Source: Sternotherus odoratus (taxonomy: Eukaryota; Chordata; Testudines; Kinosternidae). From it: 64,000 nt of DNA. The DNA is taken from assembly GCA_032164245.1 (NCBI GenBank), contig JAVMKO010000003.1:90581890-90645889 (forward strand), given 5' to 3'. The translations under genes were made by a program, and so were the position numbers. Numbering within the stretch: the stretch's first letter is position 1; each line of letters starts with the position of its first letter. Under the pieces are notes generated by a model. The model did no database searches. It was not told the origin of the DNA and worked only from the letters and a program-made list of their open reading frames with translations. This document shows, piece after piece, positions 1 through 12,690 of the stretch.

Positions 1-172
1 AAGCCGTATAAGTGTTGTCAAAGAGTGAGACATCCAGACCCATCATGTTCTCTGTTTCACCACTCGTAGGCTAGGGTTCCACACCAGATGGAGTTTTATC
101 CCATGTAATTTGTCATCAGCCCCACTGGCACCACAGCAGCAGCACAGCCAGGCCTTCCACGAATCCTCCCTA

Positions 173-283
173 GGGTGACCAGATGTCCTGATTTTATAAA
201 GACAGTCCTGATTTTGGGGTCTTTTGGCTCCTATTGCCCCCCGCCCTCTGTCCCAATTTTTCACTCTTGCTCTCTGGTCACCT
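173..283. mobile_element. Tc1/mariner-type MITE
   Basis: Short non-coding element with terminal inverted repeats. The left end reads GGGTGACCAGATG and the right end reads CTCTGGTCACCTT, its near-complement. TA dinucleotides flank it at 171-172 and 284-285, the target-site signature of Tc1/mariner transposons. It has no transposase. I recognise the sequence as a common reptilian interspersed repeat; the family name was not checked. Confidence 0.7.
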
Positions 284-285
284 TA

Positions 286-3200
286 ACCCTCCCAGACACC
301 AAGCTAACTGCTCCTCCCAGCAGGATCTCTGTCCCATGCCGTTCCCATCCCCCCCTCCACCACTTCAGCTCAACATTGGCAGTGAGTTTGATTTCTCTGT
401 GTGAAATCCTCTTCTTTCTGCATATCATGGCATTTCATTTTCACTGGTGGACAACCATTTGAGCATGTGCCCCCAAGATTCTGGCATGCAGTAATAACTT
501 GTTCTTCGTCTCAGCAGACTTTTTGTGAGGTTGGATAATCAACTATTTGGATGTTGTGTGGAGGATTCCTGGCTTTGTGAGCTTGATTTTGTGTAACTTT
601 ATCATTTGCCTTCCCTTCAAATGATGAGGGTAGTTTGGCTTTTTGTAGCTCAGTAATATGTTTGTGAATTGAGGCAATGTGCTCTAGGGATTACAATACA
701 ACTGAGAATTGGGGTGCTGGGTTCTTTGTTTTCTTGTTTGTATTTGTTACAATAATTGCATGACTCCTAAGATTCCTAACAAGTTAAACCATGTTAATTA
801 GATTTAACGGACAAAGATCATTTAATTATTTTGAATAAAAAAACAGATCTGAGAAGACATTACTCAGTGATAGGATAGTTCTGTTGAACTCCTCATATGG
901 GACACACTTATAACAGGACATTCTCGACCTGTGTGCTGCCCACCCTTATCCCAAAAGGGTGGTGAATCAACAGTTGTCCTACATGACTGGATCTTGTCAT
1001 GAACCATCCATCTTAGAATAAAGTAAGAATATTTTCAGTAATGTAAAACAAAAACAAAAACAAAACAAAAAAACCCCACCTCCCTTTGGTCCGCACTAGC
1101 AAATAAGAACCTACCACTGTATCAACTCTCAATTACACATTAAAAATAATTTCTAAATCTATTCTTTGGTAGTGAGGTGTTTTTTTTTAACTCATTGTCT
1201 GGAAAAATGCTATCTTGCCTTGCGGGAATGTGTGGTTGAAGAGCTGTTCAAAAAGTTGCTTGTTTGTATTTAAGCCGGCACCTCAGCATACACACTAGTA
1301 TTAAATGATGTTTACATCTCCTCATATCTTGTATTTGTTCAAAGGCTGGTTTAGGCAATAGTGTAAATTAGAGCAGCCTTAGGGCCGGTCTAATGTAACC
1401 TCAGCTGTAACAGTCCTTTGGGGCTGTTATGTCAGCCATGAGTAGCCGGAGTGGGGCCAGACCCTGTTCCACCAGACATGCCTGCTCCAGCTCTGGCTGT
1501 GAAAAAGAATGGTATTGAGCCAGTGTGGCTGGCTCTATGACATCCAGGCAAGCCCTAGGTAAGGGGCATTTCCCTGTGGGGAGATTCACTATATTTAGAG
1601 TTCTGTAAACCACCTGAGCAGCAACGAGGAGGAATGGAAATCTGTAGTTTGCGAGTTAGCATCCAAATCACTATATGCGACACCTGAATATGTACTAACC
1701 GGGTGTTTTGGTGATTAATTATATCTGAGTAAAAAGACAAAATAGATATACAGAGAGTTTGATTCCGACCACATTTGCACTGGTATTAATAAGGAATAAC
1801 TCCACACTGAACTCTATTGAGTTATATAGTAGTAAAGACAGTTTCAGACTCAGGCTCAGAAACCTTTAATAAAGAGGATTGAAAAAATAAGACTGGAGGA
1901 TAATTTTCACTGACTCTCCCGCCACCATAGCTACCCCCCTGGCTCATTTGGGAGTGATGTAATTTCTGCCAGTGGGCGAGAACTCTGGCTACACGGGAGA
2001 TCTTACAGTGATGCAGCTGCAGCAGTACAGCTGTGCTGCTATAAGGTCTGTACTGCAGACATAACCTTAGAAAAAGAAAACTTAATGCTCGGGAAGAAAA
2101 CAAGTGATGATGTTGTCACCTCAAATCAAGGGAAAGAGTGAACTTTGATTTCCTGGGAGTTCTTGAAAAGAGAGATTTGAAGGAAAGCAATGAAGGAACA
2201 AAACGATCTCCAGATCAGTAGAGTCACAGAGAACTACTGATCAGCTCAAAGAGCCTGGCAAACATACATTTAAGCAGTGATATCAAATCTCATCTGTTAA
2301 AGAGCTTCAGACTTGGTCAGAAGTTGAATGGGAGATCTTCAAGGAACATACAAGGACTGTAGGAAGTGATGTTAATTCATTAGCTGTCATTTTTCTCTCT
2401 CAGTACTTAAGAAATGCTCCTCCCGGGTGCTGAAGTCTTTAAACTACAGTAGTAAAAGGTGCTCAGCTTTAGTTTTCAGGATTAACAACCCATGGAGATG
2501 AATGAAGCGGTTCACATGCTTGCACATTATTGGTTTAGCCTCTCTATTGTCTCAGAATGACAGCACTGCATCATTTGTTCTTGGTTCACATTTTCAAGGT
2601 TTCCTTCACAACCTTGACTGCTAGAAATATTTTTTTAAATTTTTAAATGCAAGCTTAGATTCTAGAGCAGCAATTTGATGACAAATATATTTAATAATAG
2701 TATTAATCAATGAAAATATGTGAATAAGACCCAAGAAATTTTAGCAACAAGAAAAGACAATCCAGTCCAACATGCCTCTTCATTCTTATTCCTGCTTTTT
2801 CACTGAATGTTTCAAACTTCACCTAGTTTAGAAACAAATTCAGGGACATGTTGATTAAACCCACTAACACAGTACATATTACGTCAATCATCTTCCCATA
2901 TGCCGTGTTTGTTTATCACCATTTCCACTAAATATATTTGCTGATGTTCTTCAAATCCTTAGGGCTGTAGCTTTTGTCAGTATCTTGAGATCAGCATTAA
3001 GGAGCAAAATGTGCATGCCCAAATTGAACAGGCATGTTCCTGCTGAGCCACAACTGATGCTCTTTGTAAACTACATGGAAACTGAAACTTTGCAAGCAAA
3101 CAGGTCTCTGTTTCTGATGGAAAAGATTGCTTGACATTGCACTGATGGGTGGATTCTGTACTTTTTGGCTAGCTAGCTAACCTGGCCTGGCAATTTATTT

Positions 3201-3468
3201 GATTGTAGAAGTGTAATTGCTTTGTAAATGTCTGCTGTTGATATGTATTTTCACAGCTCTACGTGTTTATCCAGAGCAGGGTATTTCTGCAAAGAAACTA
3301 TCTAATTGTTCAGCCGAAAATTTGATTCACAGTTTCAGGATTTGTTCTCCAACCCAGCTGCCAAGCTACATTTCATACGTTGTTCTTTTCTTTCTCAATT
3401 GTCAACCCACTAAATATCTGGATTTGTTTCTGTGTACATACAGTTTGGCCTCAGAATAATGTAGTGAT
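286..3468. other. Intergenic, no gene seen
   Basis: AT-rich upstream DNA. No reading frame of note, no RNA gene and no confidently recognised repeat. A short A-rich (AAAAC)-like tract lies near 1044-1074. Confidence 0.5.
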
Positions 3469-4015
3469 CAGTGGCAGAGCCAGGCTTTGCAAATGTGGGG
3501 AGGGATGATGATGGGTCAGGACGGGGTCTGCACTCCTTCTCTTCTGCTGCCACTGCCGCCGCCACTGCCTCCTCCTCCTCATTGTACCCTGGGTAGGGTG
3601 GCAGGGTGTGTTAGTGCCAGCCTGCCCTGCATTCACCTGGCTGTGGCCGCTTCTGTCTTGCGGGGCTAGACTTAACTCCCCACTCTGGGTCTTGCAACGT
3701 GATACATGACGTCGCAGCACCATTCAGGGTTGGCCCTGCCACCCGTCAGTCATGATGGAGCAGTGGTTAGGCCAAATTTGAATGAGTGGTGGTGTTACAT
3801 GGTGCATAGGGTCACAGCAGCGTGTGACCCCATGTACCATCTTACAACATCCTGGGTGGAGAGCCAAGCCCAGTGCTGTGGGATAGGGACTGCTCCCCGC
3901 TGCTGTTGTGAAATGGTGCCACTTAAAGACTGCCGGAGTGGAGGTGAGCAGTTACCCCCACCCCAATTAGCTCAAGCCCTGGTAGTAATATTGTTTTACC
4001 AACGTATGGGTTTCT
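3469..4015. repeat. GC-rich segment, probable unclassified interspersed repeat
   Basis: Base composition rises sharply against the AT-rich flanks. An imperfect hairpin lies near 3800-3840, with arms GGTCACA and TGTGACC. Open frames exist on both strands but look compositional (proline, glycine and cysteine rich, no domain). I infer a DNA-element relic; neither terminus nor a target-site duplication could be fixed. Confidence 0.3.
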
Positions 4016-4199
4016 AGTGAAAATAATTTATTAGTCTTATATGGTCTTAAAATATAGGAAATGTTTTTATTTTTCCCCAAGGTTTTTAATTCCTTTCTTG
4101 CCATGCATGCATATCTGGTGAGAAGCTATTAACTTTAGAGGTGCATTCTCAAAACAGAAGTATAGCTGTTATTATTGTTAAGCAGCAAGATCAATTACA

Positions 4200-5085
4200 C
4201 GCTACACACTACTTAATGTCACTGAAGCGAGGAGCTGTGGTCTCCCTCAGAGACGGATGTGGAGGGAGCACCACAAGCCTCCTGATGGGTGGAACCAAGA
4301 GGGGTGGGACAGGAAGAGGAAGTAAAAGACTGGCTGGGGAGCCAGCTAAGTTGGAGGGGAGCTCCTGAGGGAGACAGAGGCTCCTTTCCTACTGCTGGAG
4401 TGGAATGCTGAGAACTGCAGTTGCCCTAGAGCCCTGCCACTCCCAACGCTGAGGAGTTGCTTCTGCTATCTGTGACAGTATATCCTGGGGAGACTGAGGA
4501 TGACCCCTGGATGCAGGTACACCTGCGGGGAAGAGTAGGAAGGGGCCAAGGAGAACCAGACTACTGTCTGACTGTGGTGCCACCGGACACACAGTCAATG
4601 TGTTGTGGCTAGATTCCCCATTGACACAGTGGCAGACCACTTTGCCACTGTTAGGGCCCTGGGCTGGACACGATGGAGTTGGGTAGGCTGGTGTCCCTCT
4701 GCCACCCCACCCCTGGGGTGGCAGTACTACCCCTCTTTAGGTCAAGAGGCCTTCATTCGTCTCATCCACCAGAGCTTGGACGACAGACTGTGCTTGGTGC
4801 TCACACATGCCGGAGCCCCGTAGACTGTATTTGGTGCTACAGCTCTTCCTGACTGCAGGCCAGAGCCCCGACTGTTTGCTGCACTGCCCTGCTCGAAGGC
4901 TATATTTCTGTTTTGACTGCCGGCCAGAGCCCAGACTGTTTGTGGCCCCACCCTGCTGGAAGGCCGGGCCCCATCGACTACCGCTAATTCCCCCTTTTTA
5001 TGTTTGGAGAATACTCTAGCAGGCCAAACTGCGAGGAAACATGGCCTTCCGCCGAGGCAGACATGGAAGGACAGCCACACCAGTT
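4200..5085. repeat. GC-rich block with a degenerate tandem repeat, possible LTR-element remnant
   Basis: A GC-rich non-coding block. Around 4809-4968 it holds about three diverged copies of a unit of roughly 50-64 bp; two clear copies start GACTGCAGGCCAGAG at 4851 and GACTGCCGGCCAGAG at 4915. Open frames of up to 132 codons here contain no recognisable domain. The texture resembles leader or LTR sequence of turtle LTR retrotransposons, but this is an impression only. Confidence 0.3.
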
Positions 5086-5095
5086 TAGTCACAAA

Positions 5096-5290
5096 CATAA
5101 AGCACCTCTCAGCAGAGGCTCTCAAGTACTTTACAAACACTGCATCTCAATACTCCTGTAAAGTGAGTGAATATTATTGTTCTCATAATTATTTTGCAGC
5201 TGGATACACTGAGACACAGAGTGGCTGCCATTTGCCTAAGAGGACATGCAGGATCACTGACAGTACAGTTGGCAAATGGACCTGAGGGGC
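5096..5290 (-). mobile_element. MIR SINE, antisense
   Basis: Read on the minus strand this matches the MIR core: the + strand shows the complement of the 3' half, with AAGTACTTTACAAACACTGC, then CTGAGACACAGAGTGGCTGC and a motif like the MIR antisense CTTGCCCAAGGTCA. It is old and diverged. MIR is an ancient amniote-wide tRNA-derived SINE. Confidence 0.65.
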
Positions 5291-6004
5291 CCAATGCCTG
5301 ACCCTTGCTCTACTCACTACTCAACATTGTGGTTCTTAACCTAGGATAATCCTGCAAAGATTCAGGTAATGGCAAGAGACTCTCACAAATTTTGAAGGAT
5401 CAAAAGAAATGTCCAACAGTTTAGATGCTTATCTATATCGTATCCAACTTTTTGTGGTTCCCCCCTTGACTACAACCTTCTAGTTAACCCCCAGATTTTA
5501 AATTACCTCCTTCCTGCCCTATACCCTTTAAAAGACTTTGGTGACAAACAAATGGGTATAGACAATCCAGGAACAGTCATGGGTTGCTAGCTGTACACAA
5601 TATAACACACGTTCCCTCTGGGATTATTGAGTGTTGTGTGCGTGAAATTGTATTTAAATGTGAATAACTCATCATAACTTCTAACAAGCAAGGCGCCTTG
5701 ATGAGTACTACTGGAGGCCAGTTGAGTGATAACTCTTGTTGTTGCAAGGTTAGCTGCTGCTGACAGAAAATGCATTAGAAGAGGAGTTATGCTTTCCAAG
5801 GCACTTAAAGGATTCCTGATGGAGCCATGGTCCATTACCTGCTTGAAAAACTAGAAATAGTGATGACTGTTGGTACCTTAATATATGTACATTTAATAGC
5901 TTCATTTAAGAAACTAATTTGATCAGTCAGTTGAATAAAATACACTTTCCTTGTCAGTATATGACTATAAACGAGGTCTGCACAAAAAGGGGACATGGGG
6001 GTGG
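5291..6004. other. Intergenic, nothing recognised
   Basis: AT-rich sequence with no gene and no repeat that I can name. Confidence 0.45.
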
Positions 6005-6118
6005 CTTCCTGCCCCTCTTTATAGTTCTGTGTTTGTAAAGCTCCAGTGCAATGGGGTCCGGATCCATGACTGGGGCTACTAGGTGTTATGGTCAGACAGG
6101 AAATAATAATAATAGTCA
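6005..6118 (+). mobile_element. L2 LINE 3' end fragment
   Basis: Carries the L2 3'-terminal signature: GTTCTGTGTTTGTAAAGC, GCAATGGGGTCCGGATCC, GGGGCTACTAGGTG and an AATAATAATAATA-like tail. The same signature appears antisense near 10.7 kb and again in the L2 copy ending near 61.84 kb. Confidence 0.65.
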
Positions 6119-6394
6119 TAGTTAATAAAGAGCCAGGAAGTTTTTAAAAAAAAACAAAAATACATTATTTTCTCCTAGTTTCTATGCTACAGTTGAATTT
6201 ATAATGTAACTTATTCAGAAGCGGTTGAGTGACGTATGAGCCTGAATACTATTTTCAAAAGGAATTTCAGCACCTAAGTCCAAGAGCCTTTCAATGAGTC
6301 TTAAGACCTGGATTCTCAAAGGTGTTTAGGTACCTAGCTCCCATTGAAATCAGGCTCCCAAGTCACAAAGATGCTGTTGAAAATGGTACCCTTT

Positions 6395-6526
6395 GTCTGT
6401 CCTGGCACAGAGACAAGGTGGGTGAGGTAAGGTCAATTATTGGACTAACTTCTGTTGATGAGAGACGAGCATTTGAACCACACAGAGCTCTTCTTCAAGG
6501 CACTGGTGCTAGACAGTTGGAGATCT
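6395..6526. mobile_element. Fragment of an interspersed repeat family
   Basis: Contains GACAAGGTGGGTGAGGTAAG, ATTGGACTAACTTCTGTTG and CACACAGAGCTCTTCTTCA, a series I recognise as recurrent in reptile genomes. The class (SINE or LINE tail) is not known to me. The 68-codon frame across it is incidental. Confidence 0.45.
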
Positions 6527-6530
6527 AGTA

Positions 6531-7576
6531 AAATTGTGACATTACAAGAGACAGGAAACTTTAATGACTAATTAACATTTTAGAAAGAGGAGAACTATGT
6601 TAAAAATTGACATCCTGTCATTTTAATTAAGCTATGTGAAAGATTCTAAAATACATCTGAGACCTCTAGCAAAACCAAGGAGGGCCAAACTTGTCATTCC
6701 TGATATTTCTAAGATCAAAATCAGGCGGGGGGCGGAGAGGGGGGGATAGGGGAATCTTTCAGGCCTTCATTATTATGTTTCAGAAAAGGACGAACTTCCA
6801 TTTTTTTTTATATTCGCAGGTCACCCTTAAGGAAAATGCTTCCAGGAAAATTATTTGTGGAATCCTGTTTTAAAAGTCAGGTTCCTAAACTAGGCCTCTC
6901 GGCTCATCATTTTGTCACTCAGAGTTTGGGTACCCAACAGCTGATTTAAATGCCCAAACACAGAATTGTTTGCTCTGATTTAGGCACTTATATCTACTGT
7001 ACGGTGCTACATAGATACAGTTGTTCTTCATAATGTCATTCCCCCCCAAAGATCACAAATGGCATAATAATGCTGGTGCTGTGAGGATTCTGCATAATTA
7101 TTTAGTCAAATGTGGAATTCATAATTCTGAATCCTTCCCACACTATATATAGATTAAGAAAATTCCACCATAACTGTGAAAAAATCTGTAGAAATAGAGG
7201 GAAAAATATATTTGAACAATCAACACCAACTCCATTGCCTCAAAAGGAAGAGTGTTTCTTATACGCAATAACATGCCTGCCTTTTGGATATTTTTTTTGT
7301 TTTGTTTCTAATCTTGTCTGCACAAGAAAAAATGACTAATATATGGCCATACCACTTGCACTGAAGGTAATGGCAGAAACTACTGCTACAGTACAATCTC
7401 TTTCTGTTATGTCTTTTGGATGTAATTGGCTAGGATTGTTCCTGGAGTCAGTCCACACCACCTTTAGCTTTACTCAGCGGGATGACAATTTTTTCCCACT
7501 TCTGTGTTTAAAGACTGCCAATTTTTCATGTTAAGATATATATAGAGAACTATTTAAAAATAACAACGTAAGTCCC
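6531..7576. other. Intergenic, nothing recognised
   Basis: AT-rich DNA with a short poly-G/purine run near 6725-6750. No gene or named repeat. Confidence 0.45.
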
Positions 7577-7680
7577 GATTCAGCAAATTATATATGCATG
7601 TACCTAGGTCCCATTTAAGAAAATATGTCTTAAGCAGGTGTCTAAAGATAAGCATGTGTTTTTAAGTGCTTTGTTGAATC
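7577..7680. repeat. Palindromic MITE-like repeat
   Basis: The ends are near-perfect inverted copies: GATTCAGCAAA at 7577-7587 and TTTGTTGAATC at 7670-7680. The interior (CTTAAGCAGGTG, AAGCATGTG, AAGTGCTTT) fits a recurrent amniote hairpin repeat. Decayed relatives seem to lie near 18950-19080, 22530-22615, 58785-58905 and 63065-63135. Confidence 0.5.
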
Positions 7681-7789
7681 ACAGCTATACTGCAGAAGGT
7701 GCTTTATGTCAATTCATTTATGCTTTATGTCAATGCATTTGTGGGGAGGAGGGTATGTGACCAAATCCACCCTTGTATTCATATCCTAA

Positions 7790-8740
7790 ACACCACTGAC
7801 CATTGCTGATCAATAATATGGTAAAATGTGTGTAGCAATATTTTATGTGAAGTTATAAATATAAGATGAAGTTATGACTGAAATGTGTTTACCAGACAAG
7901 GCCGGGGAGTGAGTAAACCAGTTTCTCAAAGGACAAGCTGACACCTCTAGCCAGGTGTTATCAAACCCGATTGTCAATCATTGATCAAGTGGCCACACAA
8001 ACAACAATGTGGAACATCCTTAAAGCTGGAAGGAACTTTATCGAGGGGTAACCTTCAGGAAAATGGTGAGTGCAATTAAAAAGAGAGGGGAAAAATCAAC
8101 GCAGGTATTCTTTCTCTCTCTCTAGCTCTTTCATCTGTGAAAACCAAGGACTCAGCCTTTGGACCTTGGGAGGGGTTCTGATCTAAGAATTTGCTCAGCC
8201 CTGTTGCTGGGAACATATGGGAAGAATTTTACCTTGAAAGAAGTCTAGTTTAAGTCTTAGTTACTAGAAAGTGTTTTATCTTTATTTATCTTGTAACCAT
8301 GTCTGACTTTAAAGCCTTACACTTGTACTCTCTTAATCTCTCTCTTTGTGGTTAAATAAACTTGATTTATTCTTTAATCAAACTAATCCAGAGTTGTGTT
8401 TTAACCTTGTTTGGTAACTCCAGTTAAAGTAGGAAATTGTTGTACATTGACTCTTTACAAAGGCAACAGACCTCTAATATCTGAACTGTCCAGGAAAGGT
8501 TTGGGCAGTGCAAAAGAGATGTTTTGGGGGGAAATCCAGGCCTGGGAGTGTGTTGTGGGTCATCCTGCAAGTAAGAACTAAGGCTGTTAGAAGCTAGAGT
8601 GTGACTAGTGAGTTACTGACAGATTGTGAGAGGCTCAGGTTGGGAGTTATACCAGCAAGGCATTGTGAGGCTCCCAAGGTTACAGGGAAGCTGGTGACAC
8701 AACCTCTCACTGGTCCAAATTGTACCCTGGAATGGGATAG
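7790..8740 (+). mobile_element. Solo LTR-like endogenous retroviral segment
   Basis: A block of roughly 950 bp whose 3' half has LTR features: a pyrimidine-rich tract, then AATAAA at 8355-8360, followed by CTTGATTTATTC and a GTTGTGTTTTAACC motif. I recognise the AATAAA-proximal part from turtle and crocodilian LTRs. No gag, pol or env frame is adjacent, so it would be a solo LTR. The boundaries are approximate and no target-site duplication was assigned. Confidence 0.45.
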
Positions 8741-8744
8741 GGAG

Positions 8745-9106
8745 AAATTATATTTTATTTATTTATTCTGACTCTGAATTGCCCATTTCACATATTCAAA
8801 AACCATGAGTCGTGCCCCCAAAATTCATGAGAATTTAATGCTTTATAGATTCTTTGTATCATCTTCTGGGTTTTGAGGGGAACATAGAGGGGAACATGGA
8901 ATAGGTCACTGAGGTAAGAGAAGGAGCAGTGAAACTTGACTGTGGGTGTTGAAGCTTCAATTGTCATCAGAGTGGAAAGATTAGGAAGAATGAGATAAAA
9001 GACAAGTCTGAGATCTAGCCCATAGTGAAAGGTGTGTATGATTTAGAAAGTGAGGACAGGAAGTTGATACAGCGCACAGGGGAGAACCAGCGGAACAGAT
9101 CTTAAC
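8745..9106. other. Intergenic, nothing recognised
   Basis: No gene or repeat recognised. Confidence 0.4.
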
Positions 9107-9305
9107 TAGTGCCGGTGCTCAGTGCCAGCACCTCTTTTCATACCAGGGCACAGACCCAGCACCTTTTCTGTTATGGCATCCGTCCTGAATCATGCATGCA
9201 AGGTCACACCAGCAGCGGGCGGAGCAGCATGCTCTGCAAAATGGCATCCTCCATTCGGCGCTCTCTGCTTGAGCCCTGGCACCTCTTTACAAATGAAGCA
9301 CTGCA
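9107..9305. mobile_element. MITE-like DNA element
   Basis: GC-rich insert whose two halves hold inverted versions of a GTGCC-rich motif: GTGCCGGTGCTCAGTGCC at the left, GAGCCCTGGCACCTCTTT near the right. It lies in AT-rich DNA and has no transposase. The family is not named. Two overlapping short frames here are incidental. Confidence 0.4.
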
Positions 9306-9310
9306 GTGGA

Positions 9311-10693
9311 ATGATTAAAAGAGGGCAAGGACACAGCAATGATGATGTCACAATGTAATGTCGCATTTTTCAGCAGGCATATTCAAAGAAATCTAAGGGA
9401 ATTTGTGGCCCAACACCCACCCCTTTGAAAATTCCAGTTTACACAGCTACATAAATGCCCTCCCATTGAAACACTTGCCTTGCAGATACCATACTCCAGC
9501 AGTGGAGACTAGATGGCAGGAGAGTAATGGCCACATGGGGAAGCAGATGCCTTTTTCTCTTCTTCTTGCTTTCCAGCGATACTCTTTGCAATGGTGGCAC
9601 AACTAGATGCTGCTGCAACACAAATATCATGTTGTGATGTGCTTTAACCTAGTATGACTGCCAAATTCAGATCTATGTTTGGCTTCAATTTGCAAATGTA
9701 ACATGCTTGTTGGGATGGGATTTTCTGTTCCAATCCTTTTGTTCACTTCTAATCTACATTTTCTTCATTCTCTTTGTTATTTATTGCTAGATGGGTCACT
9801 AGCCCAGCAGATACAGTAATTTCTCTTTGAATAGACCCTGTTACTCATCTGTGTCTTTCCAACTCATTATTAAACACGTCCTCTCTTCTTCCACAGAATT
9901 CCTCTCTTCAATTTAATGTCCTTGGTTTTACTTTTATTTCCCAGTTAATTCCCATTTCAGACCATCTTAGATTAACATCACAATTGTTTAAATTTCCCCA
10001 GTGTTTACGCTTTCAGCTTAGTCCTGTATCTGATACACAAATTGCTTTTTTCCATTGAAATGTGTACCAATTAGTGATTGGATAATTAAAATTCTTTAAT
10101 ATGTCTGACCTTTTTCTTTCCTTGCAGTAGTCTCTTCCACCTGCTGCTCTGTGATCAAGTTGTTTGTTAACAGATAGTAAATCTAGCTAGCACTTTATAC
10201 TCCTTTACTCTCTAATTTCTCTAATTTGAGACCATGATATGCCACATTTATTTATTTTTGTCTCCCGCTTCTGGACGCTCCCTTATAAAAATTATTCCTT
10301 TTCTCCATCCTTCCTAATGTATCCCTATAGAAAGACAAACATAAATGTTTGACTCACAATCTCCACTGAGATTGGCTTCCCTGCCAGGTTATGGTTAGGT
10401 CCATAATAGTTACTATTTATGTGTTTCTGCTGCTTCATGCATTGGTACATGGGCACATGAGAAGTTTTCCTCAAGTATACTTGTTACTTGGGTTTTGGCT
10501 CTCATCATTAGATTGTTTTTTCTTTTCTTTAGTAGTCCTGCTGTTAGTGCTTAAGAATAAAATAATCCTTTTCTCACTGCCTTCCTGTATGTTTTAGAGT
10601 AAATGTTGCCTCATGATAAAAGCATAAGATTTAGAATCAGAATTTCTGGCTCCTATTCCCAGCTCTGTGACTAACTCACTTTGTAACATGGAT
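9311..10693. other. Intergenic, nothing recognised
   Basis: AT-rich, with no supported gene or RNA. The open frames are below 70 codons and have no domain. Confidence 0.45.
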
Positions 10694-10830
10694 GAAGTAA
10701 TTATTATTATTTGTATTACTACATAGTTGCCCTGGTCACAGATTAGGACCCCATTGCGTTGGGGGCTGCACAAACACAGAACAAAAAGATAGTCCTTTCT
10801 CCAAAGACTTTACAATCTAGGTAAGAGACA
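10694..10830 (-). mobile_element. L2 3' end fragment, antisense
   Basis: The + strand reads ATTATTATTTGTATTAC, then GACCCCATTGCGTTGGGGGC, CACAAACACAGAACAAAAAG and AGTCCTTTCTCCAAAGAC. This is the complement of the L2 3' end seen at 6005-6118 and near 61.75 kb. Confidence 0.65.
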
Positions 10831-11221
10831 ACAGGCAGGAAAGCTATTGAAAAGGGAATACACGGAAACAATAAGACAGTCCTAGTCAGTGTGACAGACA
10901 GTGGTCTCAGCACACTAGCAGCCTGACTATTGTCAGAATTTTTGTAGCATCATTAAAAAATAGTTTTTGAGGAGACATTTGAAGACACATAATGAGTGAG
11001 TTGGTTTTTGCAGTTCTTCACAGGTTGTTCCTCCCAAGCATGAGTTACAGCATGGGGAAAAGGACGAAGTTGCTGTTTGAAAATTTAAGAAGTGAGCACT
11101 GGAGGATGGCATCATGAGCTGATTGGAGATGGAGTTAATATTTCAATAGACAATAGGTAGGGTGGGGATGGGCCATGAAAGTGAAGACAAGTAGTTTATG
11201 TACAACCCTATCTGGAGCTGA

Positions 11222-11791
11222 TTGTTCCTGACTAATTACTCAAAGCCTCTTGGGGAGTTGCCCCAGGACTACAGCAGCAATGGCTACAGAGGCTCAGGGC
11301 TCTGTTTCCAATATAGACCAAGGTGTAAGTTACTATCAGAACCAATCATAAGCCAGAATTCAGAGATGAAAGGTTTGGTTTTATTTTCAGTTTTGGCTGT
11401 CATTGGTGTGAACCAGAGAGACAAGTATCACAGCCTGGGAAATCCCGATGAAAATACCATTCCTACCCAAAGTGAAACTTTTAACTCTGTGGTTACTGGG
11501 TCATTGAAAAATATCAGCCCAAAAGAGACCAGCAACCCACAAGGCAGAGGAGCGATTCCAAGTAAGCCAAGAGCCGGCCAGCTTTCCATTGGACTCCAGA
11601 CCAGGAAGCCTCTGATTAGGGGTGAAGACCCTATAACAAATCCCAGGTCTGTTAATTTTGTTTTGAGTTCTAAACTGTCCAAGGATTACAGCACTGCATT
11701 ATCCAGTAAAGAGCTGATTCTCAGTTACGGTCTGCCTAGGCAGGTGCTGGCAGTTGGGTGGTTTAGGCGTGTTGTCAATATTGGGAGGTAG
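11222..11791 (+). other. Unassigned 189-codon open frame
   Basis: The longest frame outside GC-rich or repetitive DNA in the window. The product would be polar, with one hydrophobic stretch (about residues 51-62) and no motif I know. There is no promoter-like sequence upstream, and no splice or polyadenylation context was identified. In 64 kb read in six frames, about one frame of this length is expected by chance (my rough estimate assuming even base use). I therefore treat it as probably non-coding. Confidence 0.12.
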
Positions 11792-11802
11792 AGGGTTTAA
11801 GC

Positions 11803-11953
11803 CAGCGGCGTCCAATACATTCACCACTAGCCACATGTGGCTAATAGGCTGTTGAATTGAGGCTAATGCATGCGGCTTTTTTATAATGTGGCTAATAAGA
11901 AAAATTCAAAACCACAAGTGTAGCTAGCATCAAATTTCTATTGGACACTGCTG
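11803..11953. mobile_element. hAT-like MITE with 8-bp target-site duplication
   Basis: The ends are inverted: CAGCGGCGTCCAATA at the left and TATTGGACACTGCTG at the right. Near-identical 8-bp flanks (GTTTAAGC at 11795-11802, GTTTAAAG at 11954-11961) match the hAT 8-bp duplication. At 151 bp it is non-autonomous. Confidence 0.8.
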
Positions 11954-12269
11954 GTTTAAAGTGGTGTAACTATTTTATTATTCTAGGTACTCCTATTGTT
12001 TCCTTATCCTTTGTTCCCTGAACCTGCTAAAGTTCCCCCTGTCATTGTATTATTATTTTGGGGACTGTGATAATTAATTTATTCCTTGTGTATTGGTGCA
12101 CACTCCTAATATATTATTTGGTAGTAAACATTTTCCCAGAGGACAGTACGTTTTGTGTTTCAGGCACTAGGAGGGACCCCCTTATGGGAGGCACCCATCT
12201 GCCTGAAGTGAGAGAAGAGAAGCCACTCCAAGCAACAGGAAAAAAGGAGAAGGCTTAAGCCATGCCTCA

Positions 12270-12690
12270 AGGCAAGGGTTACATATATTAGATGCAATAC
12301 AGCGGGGGAGCCGGAGGGATTCAAAGAGAGGGATGACATGGTCACAGCAAGAAGCCAGGAAAATCATCTTTGCAGCACCGCTCTGAAATGGATATAAGAG
12401 GGGAAAGATCCCATTTGTCAAGACTATAGCGAAGGATATCACACAGTCGAGGCATGAGATGGTGTGAGCCTTATCTGCATGAGTGGATTGGAAAAGCCAT
12501 ATTTTAGAGAAGACGTGCAGAGAGAATCAGCAAGATTTAGACATAACCTGGATGTGAGGACCCAAGAGAAGTCAAAATTGAATATAAAGGCCCAAGTGAC
12601 AGGTAGGATGGTGGTCTTGTTCACAGTGCTTGAAAAAGGAGATAGCATGGATGACTTTGGGAGGAAGATTAAGAGCTATGTTTTAGCCAG
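12270..12690 (-). pseudogene. L2 LINE reverse-transcriptase relic, antisense
   Basis: On the minus strand, frames contain VNKTTILPVT and, further on, GAAKMIFLASCCDHVIPLFE. Both resemble the C-terminal part of the L2/CR1-superfamily ORF2. Stops and frameshifts break the frame, so it is dead. A 3' fragment of the same family lies nearby at 10694-10830. Confidence 0.7.
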
